From positions 55,075,872 through 55,139,871 of the forward strand of contig CM046301.1 of the NCBI GenBank assembly GCA_025267735.1: a stretch of DNA of 64,000 bases. The letters run 5' to 3'. Origin of the DNA: Mactra quadrangularis. Its lineage: Eukaryota > Mollusca > Bivalvia > Venerida > Mactridae. Shown here in pieces: positions 12,429 through 23,734 of this stretch. The translations under genes were made by a program, and so were the position numbers. Below the pieces are notes generated by a model that was not told the origin of the DNA, did no database searches, and was given only the letters and a program-made list of their open reading frames with translations. Position 1 is the stretch's first letter. Every line of letters starts with the position of its first letter.

Positions 12429-12550
12429 AGGTGTGGCTCGGTAGATTAGAGTGCAGATATCACTCACTTGTTTTTATTTATAAGATAATAATAGAATAGA
12501 AATATAGGGATCGAACCCATGAACTTCAGAGTCTGTTATGTATACCCTTT
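12429..12550. repeat. tRNA-like box remnants
   Basis: tggctcggtagattagagtgc resembles an A-box region on the plus strand. gggatcgaaccc about 80 bp downstream reads as a B box on the minus strand. The orientations disagree, so this is not a tRNA gene; it may be two SINE scraps. Confidence 0.25.
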
Positions 12551-13068
12551 GTCAGCAGAACTTGTTCTTCAGTTCTTGCAGTTAAAATGTGTGTGAAACA
12601 ATATAAGAATGCTATCACACATTCCATGTTGGTTATTTACGTAAGGTAACAAACGTAACCCCATGCAAATCCATGATCCAATGATTAAATAATTTAAAAT
12701 GATGTCTGGTTTAAGTTGTTGTTGCTGTTATTCATAGTGATGTTTACAGTAGTGGAGATTTTGTTTGGTTCCTAAATGATAATGATGATTGTTTAGAGTT
12801 GATGTTGCTGTTGTTTAAATAGGGATGTAGACAGTAGTGGTGATCCTTGTTTTAAAGGTAGAAAATATATCAACCATGTCACCTCCATATTTCCGTCTAC
12901 TGTATAATTTATGATGTAATGTTGAATATCAAAGAGGTCTGTTTATATGTAATATGATGTAAGTGCATTCTTAAAAGTTAATAGATAAGCATGATCTTGT
13001 TCATGCCGTGTACATCGTCAGTGCAATTCAAAATAAATATGATACTTACTACTGAAGTCACTTAATAA
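12551..13068. other. No gene seen
   Basis: Contains a short near-repeat, gttgttgctgtt...gatgtt.acagtagtgg, at about 12715-12755 and 12800-12845. No gene recognised. Confidence 0.45.
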
Positions 13069-13427
13069 GGGGCTTTAGTCAGTAATTTCCCCTTGATTAC
13101 TTTTTAAATAGGTAGGTCCAATTAGTTGGATTATTTGGATTTTACCCTTACTTTTCAATGTAAATTTGCCAAATTTATCTTTAATAACTTTTTTGTATAT
13201 CATTTAATTTGTTTGAAATTCAAGCTAAGTATTTTTAAGGTAAAGAACTATCTAAATTTCATCACTTCTGTTAATGTCTTCATTAACAAGAAAGATATTG
13301 GATGAAATATTTTATTATCCTTACATGGGACTTCAATGATAAAATCCAAGGATTCCAATTGTAAGGACCTACTTACCAATTGGATTGCTTCAGATTTTAT
13401 CAGGGAAAGATAACTGACTAAAGTCCC
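13069..13427. mobile_element. Harbinger-like MITE, family C, copy 1
   Basis: Starts ggggctttagtcagtaat and ends taactgactaaagtccc, flanked by TAA on both sides (13066-13068, 13428-13430). Three further copies share ends, length (~350-360 bp) and interior. The 3 bp TAA/TTA target and the terminal G-rich inverted repeat fit a PIF/Harbinger-type non-autonomous element (inference). Confidence 0.85.
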
Positions 13428-13729
13428 TAACTAATGTTAGAATTGACTTTGAAATTGGCAAAAAGAAGTTTTAATGATGTCATAAAGCGATAGATATTTG
13501 TTGCCTAATAGTATTGTAAAATTAAACAATGGCGAAGATAACAAATATCTAGTTTATAGTTTAAACAACATACATAATAATTATGTCCCCCCAAGGTCTT
13601 TCTTTAAATATATTTTGTCAATTTTAGTCAGCAAAAAATATCACTTGCCCTTAAGCAACATGATTTGGTACTTAATCATCCTGAATATTACTGGATGCAA
13701 TATTGAGTTTACTTCCGTTCACTCCATTG
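13428..13729. other. No gene seen
   Basis: The 119-codon plus frame at 13498-13857 runs into the adjacent transposon and has no recognisable domain. Confidence 0.4.
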
Positions 13730-14231
13730 TAGAGCTGTCACTGATATGGCTCGAAGCGTATCGACGATATCGATATAACGAGAAATTAATATCGACGATA
13801 CACCGATATATATCGATACATTCACTGCAGTACTATACACCATATATGTTGGCATAAACTATTAATAGATATCACGGGTTTAGCGGAAAACGGTCGTGAC
13901 TCGATATAATAAAAGAGTGAGATACGACTGTCTTGCACTAAACCCGCGATATATATTATTATGAATGTTATACCTTCTGTTAACTAGAGCTATTTCCTCA
14001 ATGGCGAAGCCGTCAATGTTTTAGACCTATCAGCTCATATTTATAAATGACAAGCGCACCTGTTTCCGCATACGTTAGAAGGTTCGTCTCACAAATTTGA
14101 CGCTTAAGAGTGACTTTTATTTATTTATCTATATAGGCTTTATTATCGATATTTCAAAATGCATATTGATTATTGATCGGGAAATAAATATCGACGATAC
14201 AGCGATATCGTTGGAATAGATGACAACTCTA
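13730..14231. mobile_element. hAT-like non-autonomous element with 8 bp target duplication
   Basis: Left end tagagctgtc and right end gacaactcta are inverted. Both are flanked by the same 8 bp, ctccattg (13722-13729 and 14232-14239). The interior near each end is rich in the palindromic motif atatcgacgata/tatcgat. An inner hairpin, atatcacgggtttag against ctaaacccgcgatat, occupies about 13869-13955. Length 502 bp, no transposase. An 8 bp duplication is characteristic of hAT elements. Confidence 0.85.
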
Positions 14232-15489
14232 CTCCATTGAATAAAGGCTTTGACAATACAATGCAAATCGCAGAAACAGTATGGATTCTTTCTCGAGTAG
14301 TGTTTAGATAAAGCGACAAATTAATAAGATGGTTTCATAGAAAATCTGTAAAATATACTATATCCGGAATTCAAATATTTGGGTATTCCCATGCCGTACA
14401 AACAAACTGCCACCGTCACAAAAAATATGTGAACAATAGGATTACATTATGTATCTTATGCTTTTTAGCAATAATGTATAACAAACTTTGTTTGAACAGC
14501 CTGCGGAAAGACGGAAAAAACTCACATGAGTTTCGAATCTGGTCTAGACTATTCATATTCTGTCAATATGCTATAATTCCATTCAAATTCTCGTTTTAGC
14601 TATGTCCGCGTCGATGTGGTATCAACAGAGAGTGTAGGCGTGGAAAGAGTTTTGTCGTTTTTGCTTCTGATCACAATATTCACAAGTTACATAAATAACA
14701 GTCTGTAAGAAGTTAGAGAAAATAGAAGTATAAATACATCTTCATCGAAATAGTATCTTAGTTGTATAACTTATATATCCTTTAAGGCTTTAATTAAACA
14801 CATAATTGCTTTCTAGTTAAGTTGTGGCATTTTTATTATACACTTCCGTGAACATTTGACTAGAGTGTCAAATTGCCTCATTAATTATGTATATGGAGAA
14901 GTTTCTGCCCTCGTCACGGAAGGGAATGTGAGTATTGGTTACAGGCAATAGTCAAGGAAAGCTAGATAAGGTGCGCTAGTCGCCGTAAAATAACCTAAAA
15001 TTGTGTTGACACGGCGTGCCAGAGCGGCTAAAGTAGGCGTACGCCGCTTCCTAAACGGGCATCGGTAAATCACAATATTTGTTCCGAGATTAAGCCTGAA
15101 TCTCTGGCCGGCGTACGCCGAATACGCCGGTTACGTTTGAGCGGCGATAGACAAGCGGGTGACAAATATGTCTTAAAATAGCTACAATATGAACCTAAAT
15201 TATAAAAATTTACTAATTTAATGTGCTAAATACTAATTGATCATATGTTTAACTCTGTTACGCGTCATTTACGTAGGAGTTATATTTTAAGTACTAATTT
15301 TACTCGCCAGGCACAAACTTGTAAATATTGACGACTAAAATGTTTTATTTATACACACTGTTTGAAATGCAACAGTAATTCGTCGCTATCCTCGTTATCA
15401 CTCATTATTACTTCGCTTATCATTTGTCACACAACCACAACCATAACTATTGATTCCTTATTGGTTTGCCGGAGCGCTTGATTCATATA
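14232..15489. other. No gene seen; GC-rich patch at ~14990-15130
   Basis: Mostly AT-rich. A GC-rich patch at about 14990-15130 contains ggcgtacgcc twice (near 15035 and 15110) within otherwise unremarkable sequence. No coding exon could be supported. Confidence 0.4.
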
Positions 15490-15740
15490 CTAGGACGAAA
15501 AAGAAACGCCGGGTAACCTATAATGATTGTTTTAAGGGATAAATTGTATTATTGGATTATTATATTTATTTTTGTATGAAATGTCATCTGTATGGAACCA
15601 GCTGTTGAAGTTTCAATCGATTTCCGATGCTGATTATGTGAAAAAATACCCCCTTTTAACGATGACCCTTCTTGTTTTGCGAAACACGGCCGGACATGTG
15701 TTGCATATTTTATGTACCCGGCGTTTCTTTTTCGTCCTAG
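15490..15740. mobile_element. MITE with 26 bp perfect terminal inverted repeats
   Basis: The first 26 bases (15490-15515, starting ctaggacgaaaaagaaac) are the exact reverse complement of the last 26 (15715-15740). TA lies immediately outside both ends (15488-15489, 15741-15742). Length 251 bp. Perfect arms suggest a fairly recent insertion. Mariner-type by its TA target. The small plus frame inside (15572-15772) is not a transposase. Confidence 0.9.
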
Positions 15741-15742
15741 TA

Positions 15743-16653
15743 TATTTCACACTGGGGCAAGCCGATCCGTGATCGGTTAACACCAGTTCGTAATATGGCG
15801 TAACGAGCAGAAGTAAATGTTTATTCAGTAATAATCTTATACATTCTATGACCAGAAAGTTTTTATCATTACTATTCTGATGCCACTGCTTGGTATTAGT
15901 TAGCGATTACGATTGCATCTAGATTTCCCAGACAGAAATTAATACGTTGCTTACAAATATGGAAGTTGCACTCGAGCAAGTAGATAATATGCAAACATGT
16001 CTTAGCTAACTGATGTACTTTTCCACGCTGTATGTATTATTGCTAATTATGATACACATGTACATCATACCAATTATCTTCTCCATTATCACTTTTGAAC
16101 TTCACATTTCTTTTGTGATTGATTTCATCAGTAGAACCCTTTATAAACCCAAACTATATCATGCTAGTGGAGTTCTGTAGGAGTCAAAGAAGAGGAAGTA
16201 ACATTAGGGCTGTGCGAGTGCCCTTGCATGTTGCTCGCCCCAGAGTTATTGCTATATTATCATTATTGAATATTGACACTGGACTTAATTATATAAATGT
16301 TAAAATTATACTGATTACGGGCCGTCATTAAAATTTCATAAAGAAGTTTAATGTTGTTATTTAACTAACTGTTTGTCGTAAGACTTGGTGTTGGTGACAA
16401 TGCACGCAGTAATTGTAGTTGACGCTGTTGCACATGTTTGAAGTGGCTATGTCAGAAGTGTTTAAATAACTACGTCAAAATTGGCCGCCCTGGTAAATCA
16501 AATCAGTCCGGTATAACAGATAAACTTGCGGGAAGAACGAAGCTGATGAGTATTTATATAATATAATATATTTATTCAGTTTAATCTTAGTACACGTACA
16601 TGGTTTACGAAGTTTACCAAGTATAGCCGTGAGCCTTTTAATGAAGTAATATA
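15743..16653. other. No gene seen
   Basis: A frame at 16119-16331 plus has no recognisable domain. AT-rich otherwise. Confidence 0.45.
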
Positions 16654-16797
16654 GTCCGTTTTTTCTTTCTCAAACTGTCAAAGTTTGAATAATTTCACGG
16701 TGAATGATAACACACTATCTCAATATCACAAGAGTTAGATAAAGAGCGCGATGTCACCGTGAAATTATTCATGTTTTGACAGTTGAGAAAAACGAAC
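16654..16797. mobile_element. MITE family E, copy 1
   Basis: Inverted ends gtccgttttttctttctcaa and ttgagaaaaacgaac, continuing through ctgtcaaagtttgaataatt / aattattcatgttttgacag and cacggtga/tcaccgtg to ~45 bp per arm. TA lies on both sides (16652-16653, 16798-16799). Length 144 bp. A second copy is at 22343-22581. Confidence 0.8.
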
Positions 16798-16799
16798 TA

Positions 16800-17587
16800 T
16801 ACTCAAAATTAATGCGTCCACGATGCGTCACTGTCTGTCTTTTTGCCCTGAGGCCTCATTATTATGACAACATTATATACAATCACCTAAGCTAAATGAC
16901 ATACATGAGTAGACCTTCATTACCAACGTACACGTATACATGGACTTTCCTTACCATATACAGACATATGTTTAGTTACATGAAAGTGTGTGTGTTATGT
17001 ACATGTTGAGTAAATGTATGGAATGAAATTTACAGAGATGTGTTGATTCAGTAACCTGGAATCAAAGGTATGTTACTTTTTCATTAATAATTGTCTAGAT
17101 ATTTCTCAATGATTGTTTTCATCTTTTAAATGTGTATTATCAAGCGACCATTAAGGTTACAGTAAAGTCTTTGTTTGAATTAAAAATAGAAAACTACAAA
17201 ATGCTTTTACTCTTTAATTCTTCAATCAAGAGCAGTATCAAAACGTTTCTTAAGAAACATTCAATGTGATGCTGACAATTAATTCAGATGAAAACGTTTA
17301 ATAATAGATGCATTTGCACAATTTATGCAATTAAAGCAAAATACTAAAAGACATTAAGAACTTTTTTACAAACTAATTTAACATTAAATCATTTACAGAA
17401 CATTATTGTTTATATTCCAAAGAAAGTAGTCCAATATTTATAACCTAAATAAATGTTAAAACAAAACTAAGGCAAATGAAAAACATTTTGACAGATACAA
17501 GTGTAATGGGTTTTCACGACCCTGTTTTTCTACTTTCACTTTAGTTTTTCATTAGCGGGGACTTGATTTTGAGCCCAGATAACCCTT
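16800..17587. other. No gene seen
   Basis: AT-rich; nothing recognised. Confidence 0.5.
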
Positions 17588-17696
17588 GGTCATTCTCGTT
17601 CCCAGAGTCTAGTTGGATTATCAATACTAGCTAGTATTGGGGATCAATACTAGCTAGTATTGGGGATCCTTCTAGACTTTGGGAACGAGAATGACC
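17588..17696. mobile_element. Small palindromic element, family F, copy 1
   Basis: ggtcattctcgttcccagag and ctttgggaacgagaatgacc are inverted ends. The centre has a 23 bp tandem duplication of the palindrome atactagctagtat. Related copies are at 45165-45222 and 59484-59585. Confidence 0.7.
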
Positions 17697-17702
17697 CATG
17701 GT

Positions 17703-17775
17703 AAGTTAAATAAAGTTAAGTGCGGTTTAAAATCTGCACCCGTTTACATGTTCAGCCAACTCGACATTTTTATTA
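17703..17775. repeat. One arm of the 7291-7430 element
   Basis: ttaagtgcggtttaaaatctgc and ttcagccaact match one arm of the element at 7291-7430. Confidence 0.45.
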
Positions 17776-17777
17776 TA

Positions 17778-18098
17778 AGCCTTCCCTGCGTTCAGTTACC
17801 ACGAACGTTACAAAACGTTCCGTAACGATACATTCGGAACTCCTCGGCCATTCGCTGCGAATAATCTCGGACATATTTTGACGCTATTTTGAAACTACCG
17901 GTGTTGAAGTAAACAAATATATGATCGTTTAGGCATTGAGTGATGTTTCGTTTTTAGTCCGTAAATTTGGAAATATCACTCATTGCCTTAACGATCCCAT
18001 ATTTGTGTATTAGATTAGGTTATTCGCAGCGAATGGCCGAGGAGTTCCGAATGTATCGTTATGTAACGTTCTGTAACGTTTTGTGTAATTGAACACGC
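17778..18098. mobile_element. Foldback MITE, family A, copy 2
   Basis: Same interior as the copy at 4425-4737: attcgctgcgaataatctcg, gatgtttcgtttttag, atcactcattgcctta and gcagcgaatggccgagg. TA follows the right end. The outer ~20 bp of the left end has diverged. Confidence 0.85.
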
Positions 18099-18114
18099 TA
18101 CTTGATCTTTGAAA

Positions 18115-18165
18115 CCACCTTCAGACAGGTGATCTCCTACAGTACCCATTTACACCAGGGTGGTG
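18115..18165 (-). repeat. Fragment of tRNA-Pro-derived SINE
   Basis: The minus strand reads ccaccctggtgtaaatgggta, matching the central part of the full-length SINE (ccacccaggtgtaaatgggt). Confidence 0.45.
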
Positions 18166-18567
18166 TGTTATTTTAGATTATTTTAGTTAATTAAAGGTAT
18201 TAAACCTGATTTTTGATAATTTAGTTATTTACAATGTATTGAATGTTATTTTGGTTTATTTGATAATTTAAAGGTTCTGAACCTGATTTTGACGATTTAG
18301 TTACTAAAAGTATTTAACCAAATTTTGATTTACTTAGTACATTAAAGGCACTAAACCAGATTGTCATGTTTATTAAATCTTAGATTGTTATTTTGATAAG
18401 TATATGTCGGTGTGTTGACATGAGGGGCCTCTCATTATGCAAAGCGAGTTTAATTCCCGCGAGTTTAATTCACAATCATTTGTTTATAACGAGTTTATTT
18501 CCCAGTCATTTGTGTTAAACCATTTTTTACTAAAATTTCAGTATTTAAACTTAGTATTTTCTAATTA
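18166..18567. other. No gene; short AT-rich direct repeats
   Basis: The phrase ttaaaggt..t.aacctgatttt.ga recurs about three times between 18180 and 18365. Likely an old decayed tandem repeat. Confidence 0.35.
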
Positions 18568-18928
18568 GGGACTTTAGTCAGTTATCTTTCCCTGATAAAA
18601 TCTAAAGCAATCCAATTGGTAAGTAGGTCCTTACAGTAGGAATTCTCGGATTTATCATCCAATTCCTATGTTAGGATGACAAAATATTTCATCTAATATC
18701 TTTCTTGTTTATGAAGATATTAACTGCAGTGATCAAATTTAGATAGTTCTTTACCCTAAAAATACTTAGTTTGAATTTTAAACAATTTAAATGTTTTACA
18801 AAAAAGTTATTTAAGATTTATTTTGGCAAATTGACATTGAAAAGAGTAAGGGTAAAATCCGAGTAATCCAACAAATATGACCTACCTATTTGATTAGTAC
18901 AAAAGAGGAAATAAATGACTAAAGTCCC
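18568..18928. mobile_element. Harbinger-like MITE, family C, copy 2
   Basis: gggactttagtcagttatct at the left and gactaaagtccc at the right, with the same interior as copy 1 but in the opposite orientation (its left half matches the reverse complement of copy 1's right half). Flanks are TTA and TCA, so one target base has changed. Confidence 0.8.
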
Positions 18929-19000
18929 TCATTTTCCCAAGTTAAAACATTATATTAAATGCTGATTGTGTAATATTGTTATATTACTATATACACCGTA

Positions 19001-20386
19001 TATAGTAAGATTTCTTTCACCTTACGAAGGTCAAAGTGCATTTAATATTCATGAAGAAGATCCGAATGCGATGAACAGGTGTGCAATGCAATACTAGCAA
19101 GCGTTAATTACAATTACTTTGACGCATTTCACTAACTGATATCCTTAGCCCAGTGGTAACGCGTCGGCCGTCAGACCTAAAGGTTTAAGATTCAAATCCC
19201 AGTAGCATAATATTGTTTCAGACTAAAACCTTGCTACGTTTTTTTCCATCTTATTTATAATATGGTGTCAGTATTATATAAATTATCCAAATTGTTCTCC
19301 CTCGTGAATCTCGTGCACACAAAGAGTGTATATAACGACCGAAATGTCTTTAAAGACACAACTTATAAATTTTTGACATCAAAAGAAAATTGTAGTAGAG
19401 TGGTTACATCATAATGGAGGTGAAAATTTCAAGTATATCATGTTTCATGACTTTTTCGTGTTTGCTAGCAAGTGAAATAAATTGAGGCCCATGCATACTT
19501 ATTGATAATGGTACTAGTACTATATTTATGAATATCTCTGATAAAATTGTGTAAGTAAATTGTTTTTGCGGAGCCAGATGCCAAATCCAAACTGTCATTC
19601 ATACAATATTTCCTCCATTTTTTAAAACAATTGATAAAATATTAAAATATGAGACAACATTTAATTAAGCAGACGGCAGTTTTCTTCGTACCTGGTCAAT
19701 GAATAGACATAAGTATGTTATACATAGGGAAATATTTTTCTATTCACAATTCCAGCTACATTTTGTCACTGGTTTCAACAAAAATTTCACAGAAGTATTG
19801 TCACCAAGTGCCTTAAAGTACCAAATCCTCTGTATCGTCCGTATATTGGTCACATATTGCTTTTCAATGAGAATGAGAGTTTATTACTGTCACTCTGGTG
19901 TCGGTATCCAATGTCTCACCGTTTGTGTCGGCAGACTTTGACCATTTTAGTTGTATCAAGATGTTAACTTAAACTCAAACAGCAAAAATGTAGTCAATCA
20001 GGGACATGTAAGTTTTTTGCTGTTCGATTCAAAAATCCATCTATATAAACGCTACATTTGAACTAGGTTCATGCACTAATTGCAGGGCCTCAATTATTAT
20101 ATTCATTCTACGTGACACACTGAAATTCTACCGTTATATCTAGCCATGAAAAAGCATGCAATACATGTGTCAAAATTTGTTATAAGTTGTGTCTTTAAAG
20201 TGTTAGTTAGGTCATCATGTCTGAAACGTGTAAGCACGCGAAAAATTGTCAAAAATGTAAAGAAATTATTTATAATGTTGCTAAATTCTTTGAAATCGGG
20301 TGTAACAACCTCTTTTATAATGGTTTAGCCCATATTTACAAAGGTAAGCGCCGTGACCTTCGTAAGTTGAAAGAAATCTTACTATA
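19001..20386. mobile_element. 1.4 kb element with ~33 bp terminal inverted repeats
   Basis: The left end tatagtaagatttctttca is continued by ccttacgaaggtca. The right end, read in reverse complement, gives the same string with one mismatch over the first ~33 bp. Both ends start with TATA, so a TA target is possible. Larger than the neighbouring MITEs but without a recognisable transposase. It contains a tRNA-like scrap (19145-19205) and a 59-codon cysteine-containing ORF at its right end. Confidence 0.7.
19145..19205 (+). repeat. tRNA-like fragment
   Basis: tagcccagtggtaacgc resembles an A box and gattcaaatccc a B box, with ccgtcag in the anticodon position. No convincing cloverleaf, so a SINE head is more likely than a tRNA gene. 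Confidence 0.35.
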
Positions 20387-20396
20387 CCATCTTTGA
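20217..20396 (+). CDS. Unrecognised 59-residue cysteine-containing ORF
   Basis: Not recognised. ATG at 20217, stop TGA at 20394-20396. The predicted peptide starts MSETCKHAKNC and has cysteines at positions 5, 11, 14 and 29 (CxxC at 11-14), an aromatic-rich middle (residues 17-41) and a basic tail (GKRRDLRKLKE). Its last ~10 codons overlap the right inverted repeat of the surrounding element. A strong potential splice donor (aaag/gtaagc) lies within codons 42-44, so it could instead be an exon ending there. It may be a fragment of the element's own protein or chance; a zinc-binding role is only suggested by the cysteine spacing. Confidence 0.3.
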   Translation: MSETCKHAKNCQKCKEIIYNVAKFFEIGCNNLFYNGLAHIYKGKRRDLRKLKEILLYHL

Positions 20397-21060
20397 CTAT
20401 GAAAAATATACATACATGGTGATTGTTGCTGAACAGTCGTTGTTTATATCTCGATATAACGCAATACGTAGTGCAAAGAGTTTACGTTACGCTGCTGCTT
20501 CCGGGTAAACCAAGAGACGACCCGAGCGTAATACATTCAAGTAAAAGCATTTCCACAAATGCTTGAAATCACCGTTCAGCCATGTATGCCGTCTTTTCCA
20601 TTGATGTATATATTTAGCGGGTAACATTCATTCGTTAACACGGAGGAGGTTATAAATAGAAAATAAATATTGCTTTCCGGTAAACATGTCAATGTACAAT
20701 TAACTCGCTATCTTTGTACATTGTTATGTTTTCGATCAAAAATAGTGGCGGGAAATGTTGTCCGCTGAAATATTTAGTGGTGTGTAGCCTGCCTTAATGC
20801 TTGCTGATGCCCTTAAAGAAATGGCATGTAACAAGTAGTTTTGCAATTTACGCACCCCTTTTTGACGGCCATTTTCTTTTGATGTGACATAAAATGAATC
20901 GTTTTGATTGGCTTAGAGGGGTGTCGACTACAAAATGCTAAAATCTCGATAGTCTGTACCGTCATATGCAATGATAAATTATCTGAAGGAAATAAATGTT
21001 TATCATAAAATATAGAACGACTAATAACCATTAGAATTCGGTTCTATTAAAAGTATTAGC
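20397..21060. other. No gene seen
   Basis: No supported exon. The minus frame at 20813-21031 has no recognisable domain. Confidence 0.45.
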
Positions 21061-21127
21061 AAATGCTTTCGGCGCGACATAACCTTTCTGTGTTGATGCG
21101 CCTTAAAACCGAAAAAAACAAACTTAA
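21061..21127 (+). mobile_element. SINE 3' end (bivalve type)
   Basis: tgctttcggcgcgacataac, ctttctgtgttgatgcgcc, then an A-rich tail with aaacaaac. The same 3' end occurs at 46555-46625 (minus) and 50530-50605 (plus). It resembles the conserved 3' domain of mollusc SINEs (family inference). Confidence 0.6.
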
Positions 21128-21559
21128 ATCTTGATGATTTTGTATATAAAACGTATTGTATAATAACAACACAATAAAAACATACTTTAACCAACTTTAC
21201 TATCTAATAAACTGCGAATTATTGTGTCGCGAAATGTAGCAACATTATTCATTAGTTCATGTAAAACTGTATTCTATTTGCAGATAGTCTATGATGACGT
21301 GTACCAAACATTCAGTAAAATGGGGATATGACGACGAACATATTATGTTGCAATGACTTGCCATATATTGACATGATGATGAGAAAAACGATTCTTCTTA
21401 TCTTTAACTGTAAGTAAAACCATATTTTGGTTGTACTAATTGTAATAAGTGTTTGGGATAGAAAGACGCATTCCATAGGCTTCCCATAGTTAATGTAGTT
21501 AGTCAAACACTGTGGAAGAATATCCATAATTACATGTATACTATTTTATTGTAGCTCGA
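21128..21559. other. No gene seen
   Basis: AT-rich; nothing recognised. Confidence 0.5.
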
Positions 21560-21745
21560 TTGTGAAACAAGTTCTTGCAACTTAGATTTATCACTTTCGA
21601 GTCCGCTTCCTGGTTCCCAATGCAGAGCTAGTAGGATGCAGTTTCTTGCTCAAGGAAAACAACGAGGTAGGTTTTAGATGGGATTCAAACAAACGCGAAG
21701 CTTACCAGTCCGACGTCGTAACCGCTCGGCTACCCCCGCGTCTTA
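21560..21745 (-). mobile_element. Second tRNA-derived SINE family, copy 2
   Basis: On the minus strand the head reads ggggtagccgagcggttacg (A-box region of a type II-like tRNA), then gtcggactggtaagc and gtttgaatccc (B box), followed by the body shared with 10480-10680 and ending near caagttcttgcaactta. Polymerase III promoter boxes are visible. Confidence 0.7.
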
Positions 21746-22342
21746 ATTATAATATATCACATATACGATGCCAATTACTTTAGATTCGCTCACTGGCACC
21801 ATTCCTCTTAGGATTTAGAATTTTTGTCACAAGTGGGAAAGTTAAGGGTGAATAGTTAATTCAATTGTTGTTTCTTTTTTTTTATACTTTTGTAGTTTTA
21901 AATCGAGTGTACATATTTTATACTCTACATTGTATACAAATGATTGTGAGGGGGTATGACTACGTACGCCCAATTGAACGTTTAGAGAGCTGTTAATACA
22001 ATTTGAACTTGTATCATCTACCCATATCTTTATGAATAATTTACAGTGGCTTCAGTCACATGGTCTACACAAAATGTGACATAAAAAGTGCTACAGAACT
22101 ACTGCCCTTATTTCTAACTAACGGTGTAGAAATTCCAGTTCATTCTGCGAGTTGTGGTCGTTATCTTTACATTTTTTTGCACAGGTATTTAATCAAGTGA
22201 TTAACTCGGGTGTGTGCAAACATGTCACAATAGATCACGCGATTTCGTTGCGCACGTAAGAATTCTAAACCATACATAATAAACTTATATACATGTAAAT
22301 TCCAGAAATCAATGTATGAACAGACTGCATTCCATTATTATA
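21746..22342. other. No gene seen
   Basis: AT-rich; nothing recognised. Confidence 0.5.
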
Positions 22343-22581
22343 GTTCGTTTTTTTCTCAAATGTCAAAACATGAATAATTTCACAGTGGATGCGTTTTTTA
22401 AATAAGGCCTAATGTCGTAATACATCCACAAGTTTCCGAAAGTGTGTATTATGATTGAGTAAAGCTGTTTATGCCATATTAGTTAAGATATTTTTGATAA
22501 CAATTAGGCCGCCAGTACAAAAACAATGCATTCAGTCACCGTGAAATTATTCAAGCTTTGACAGTTGAGAAAAAAACGGAC
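22343..22581. mobile_element. MITE family E, copy 2
   Basis: Left gttcgtttttttctcaaatg and right cagttgagaaaaaaacggac are inverted; gaataatttcac and gtgaaattattcaa follow inward. About 95 bp longer than copy 1, through extra central sequence. Confidence 0.8.
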
Positions 22582-23143
22582 AATACGTTGTCTCGTAATG
22601 AAAATCATTTTAAATACGTTTACTTATACATACCTTTCTTTTTTTGCAGACAAGCGAGATGACATAAACAGAAATGTAAAGTGTTCGCTGCGAGTAATTC
22701 TTACCGTCACTATTAACACCAAGTAACCAATCAAAGATGTTTCTCTCAAAGTATGATAACCTAGAAAGTAAAGCAGAAAATTACATGATATGAACGACTT
22801 TAGACGTATCAACTCTACATAAGGTATGCTTTCTTGGAGTGGTTCAATTGAACATGACTTCAAGTGTTGTTCAAACCAACCAACTATGAATGATAAAAGG
22901 ACAGATCTTGTTGAATAGATTGTACCGCTTTTTTGATACCATGATGTCGTATACTACGATATAGGAAGATATATATTGGGAGATGCTATAGCAATAGCTT
23001 TTCTGGTGTACGTTATATTTGTAAAGTGAGATGTTTTTACATTATTGTATGATGTAATGTAGATATAACATGAAGTTTTTTCATCAGAATCTGTAAGAAT
23101 GGTTTTACTGCGGAAATATGGGATTTTTTCATACGATTTTTTG
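22582..23143. other. No gene seen
   Basis: The 79-codon minus frame at 22624-22863 has no recognisable domain. Confidence 0.45.
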
Positions 23144-23455
23144 TACCCGAAACTTTGAAATAGTCTAACTATTCTTTATATTTTCATGCTTTAAATAATT
23201 TGTTTTTATACCCGAAACTGTGAAATAGTCTAACAATTCTTTATATTTTTATGCTTTAAATAATTTGTTTTTATACCCGAAACTGTGAAATAGTCTAACA
23301 ATTCTTTATATTTTTATGCTTTAAATAATTTGTTTTTATACCCGAAACTGTGAAACAGTCTAACTATTCTTCATATTTTTATGCTTTAAATAATTTGTTT
23401 TTATACCCAAAACTGTGAAACAGTCTAACTATTCTTAATATTTTCGTGTTAAAGA
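23144..23455. repeat. 65 bp tandem repeat, ~5 copies
   Basis: Units begin at tacccgaaact near 23144, 23209, 23274, 23339 and 23404. Each contains gtgaaatagtctaac and atgctttaaataatttg. The middle units are almost identical and the last is partial. Confidence 0.92.
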
Positions 23456-23734
23456 ATTTTGAGTTTTGTAGCTTTTTAAAGTTCTGTAAACGCGAACTGT
23501 TCTTTCTACTGTTTACATTGAAGGCTAGGTCTTATAAACAATGAAGCACAATAGTCCTTTTTTTACAAAAACATGTTTTCAACCAATATGCCATCTTAAA
23601 TCAAGTAATTTTGTACTTTTTTATCGCTGCCTTTACAAAGTGAATTTGTTCTTTTTGGGGAGAATATTATTGTAAAATATTTAATATACAATGGTTGGCT
23701 ATCCAGTGTGGCGAATCTGAAACTAACAGTATAA
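23456..23734. other. No gene seen
   Basis: AT-rich; nothing recognised. Confidence 0.5.

Noticed and set aside
13498..13857. 119-codon plus-strand frame as a gene
   Set aside because: Runs across the left end of a transposon; no domain or splice context.
14640..14710. A signal-peptide-like string resembling exon 1 of the fibrinogen-domain gene (gtggaaagagttttgtcg...)
   Set aside because: The start codon is GTG, there is no splice donor in the right place and no following exon; about 15 matching bases may be chance or an old relic.
15030..15125. ggcgtacgcc pair as a transposon end or operator
   Set aside because: Only two short palindromes with no other inverted sequence around them.
23144..23455. 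Regular 65 bp units considered as CRISPR or a coding repeat
   Set aside because: No spacers, whole unit conserved, many stops; simple tandem repeat.
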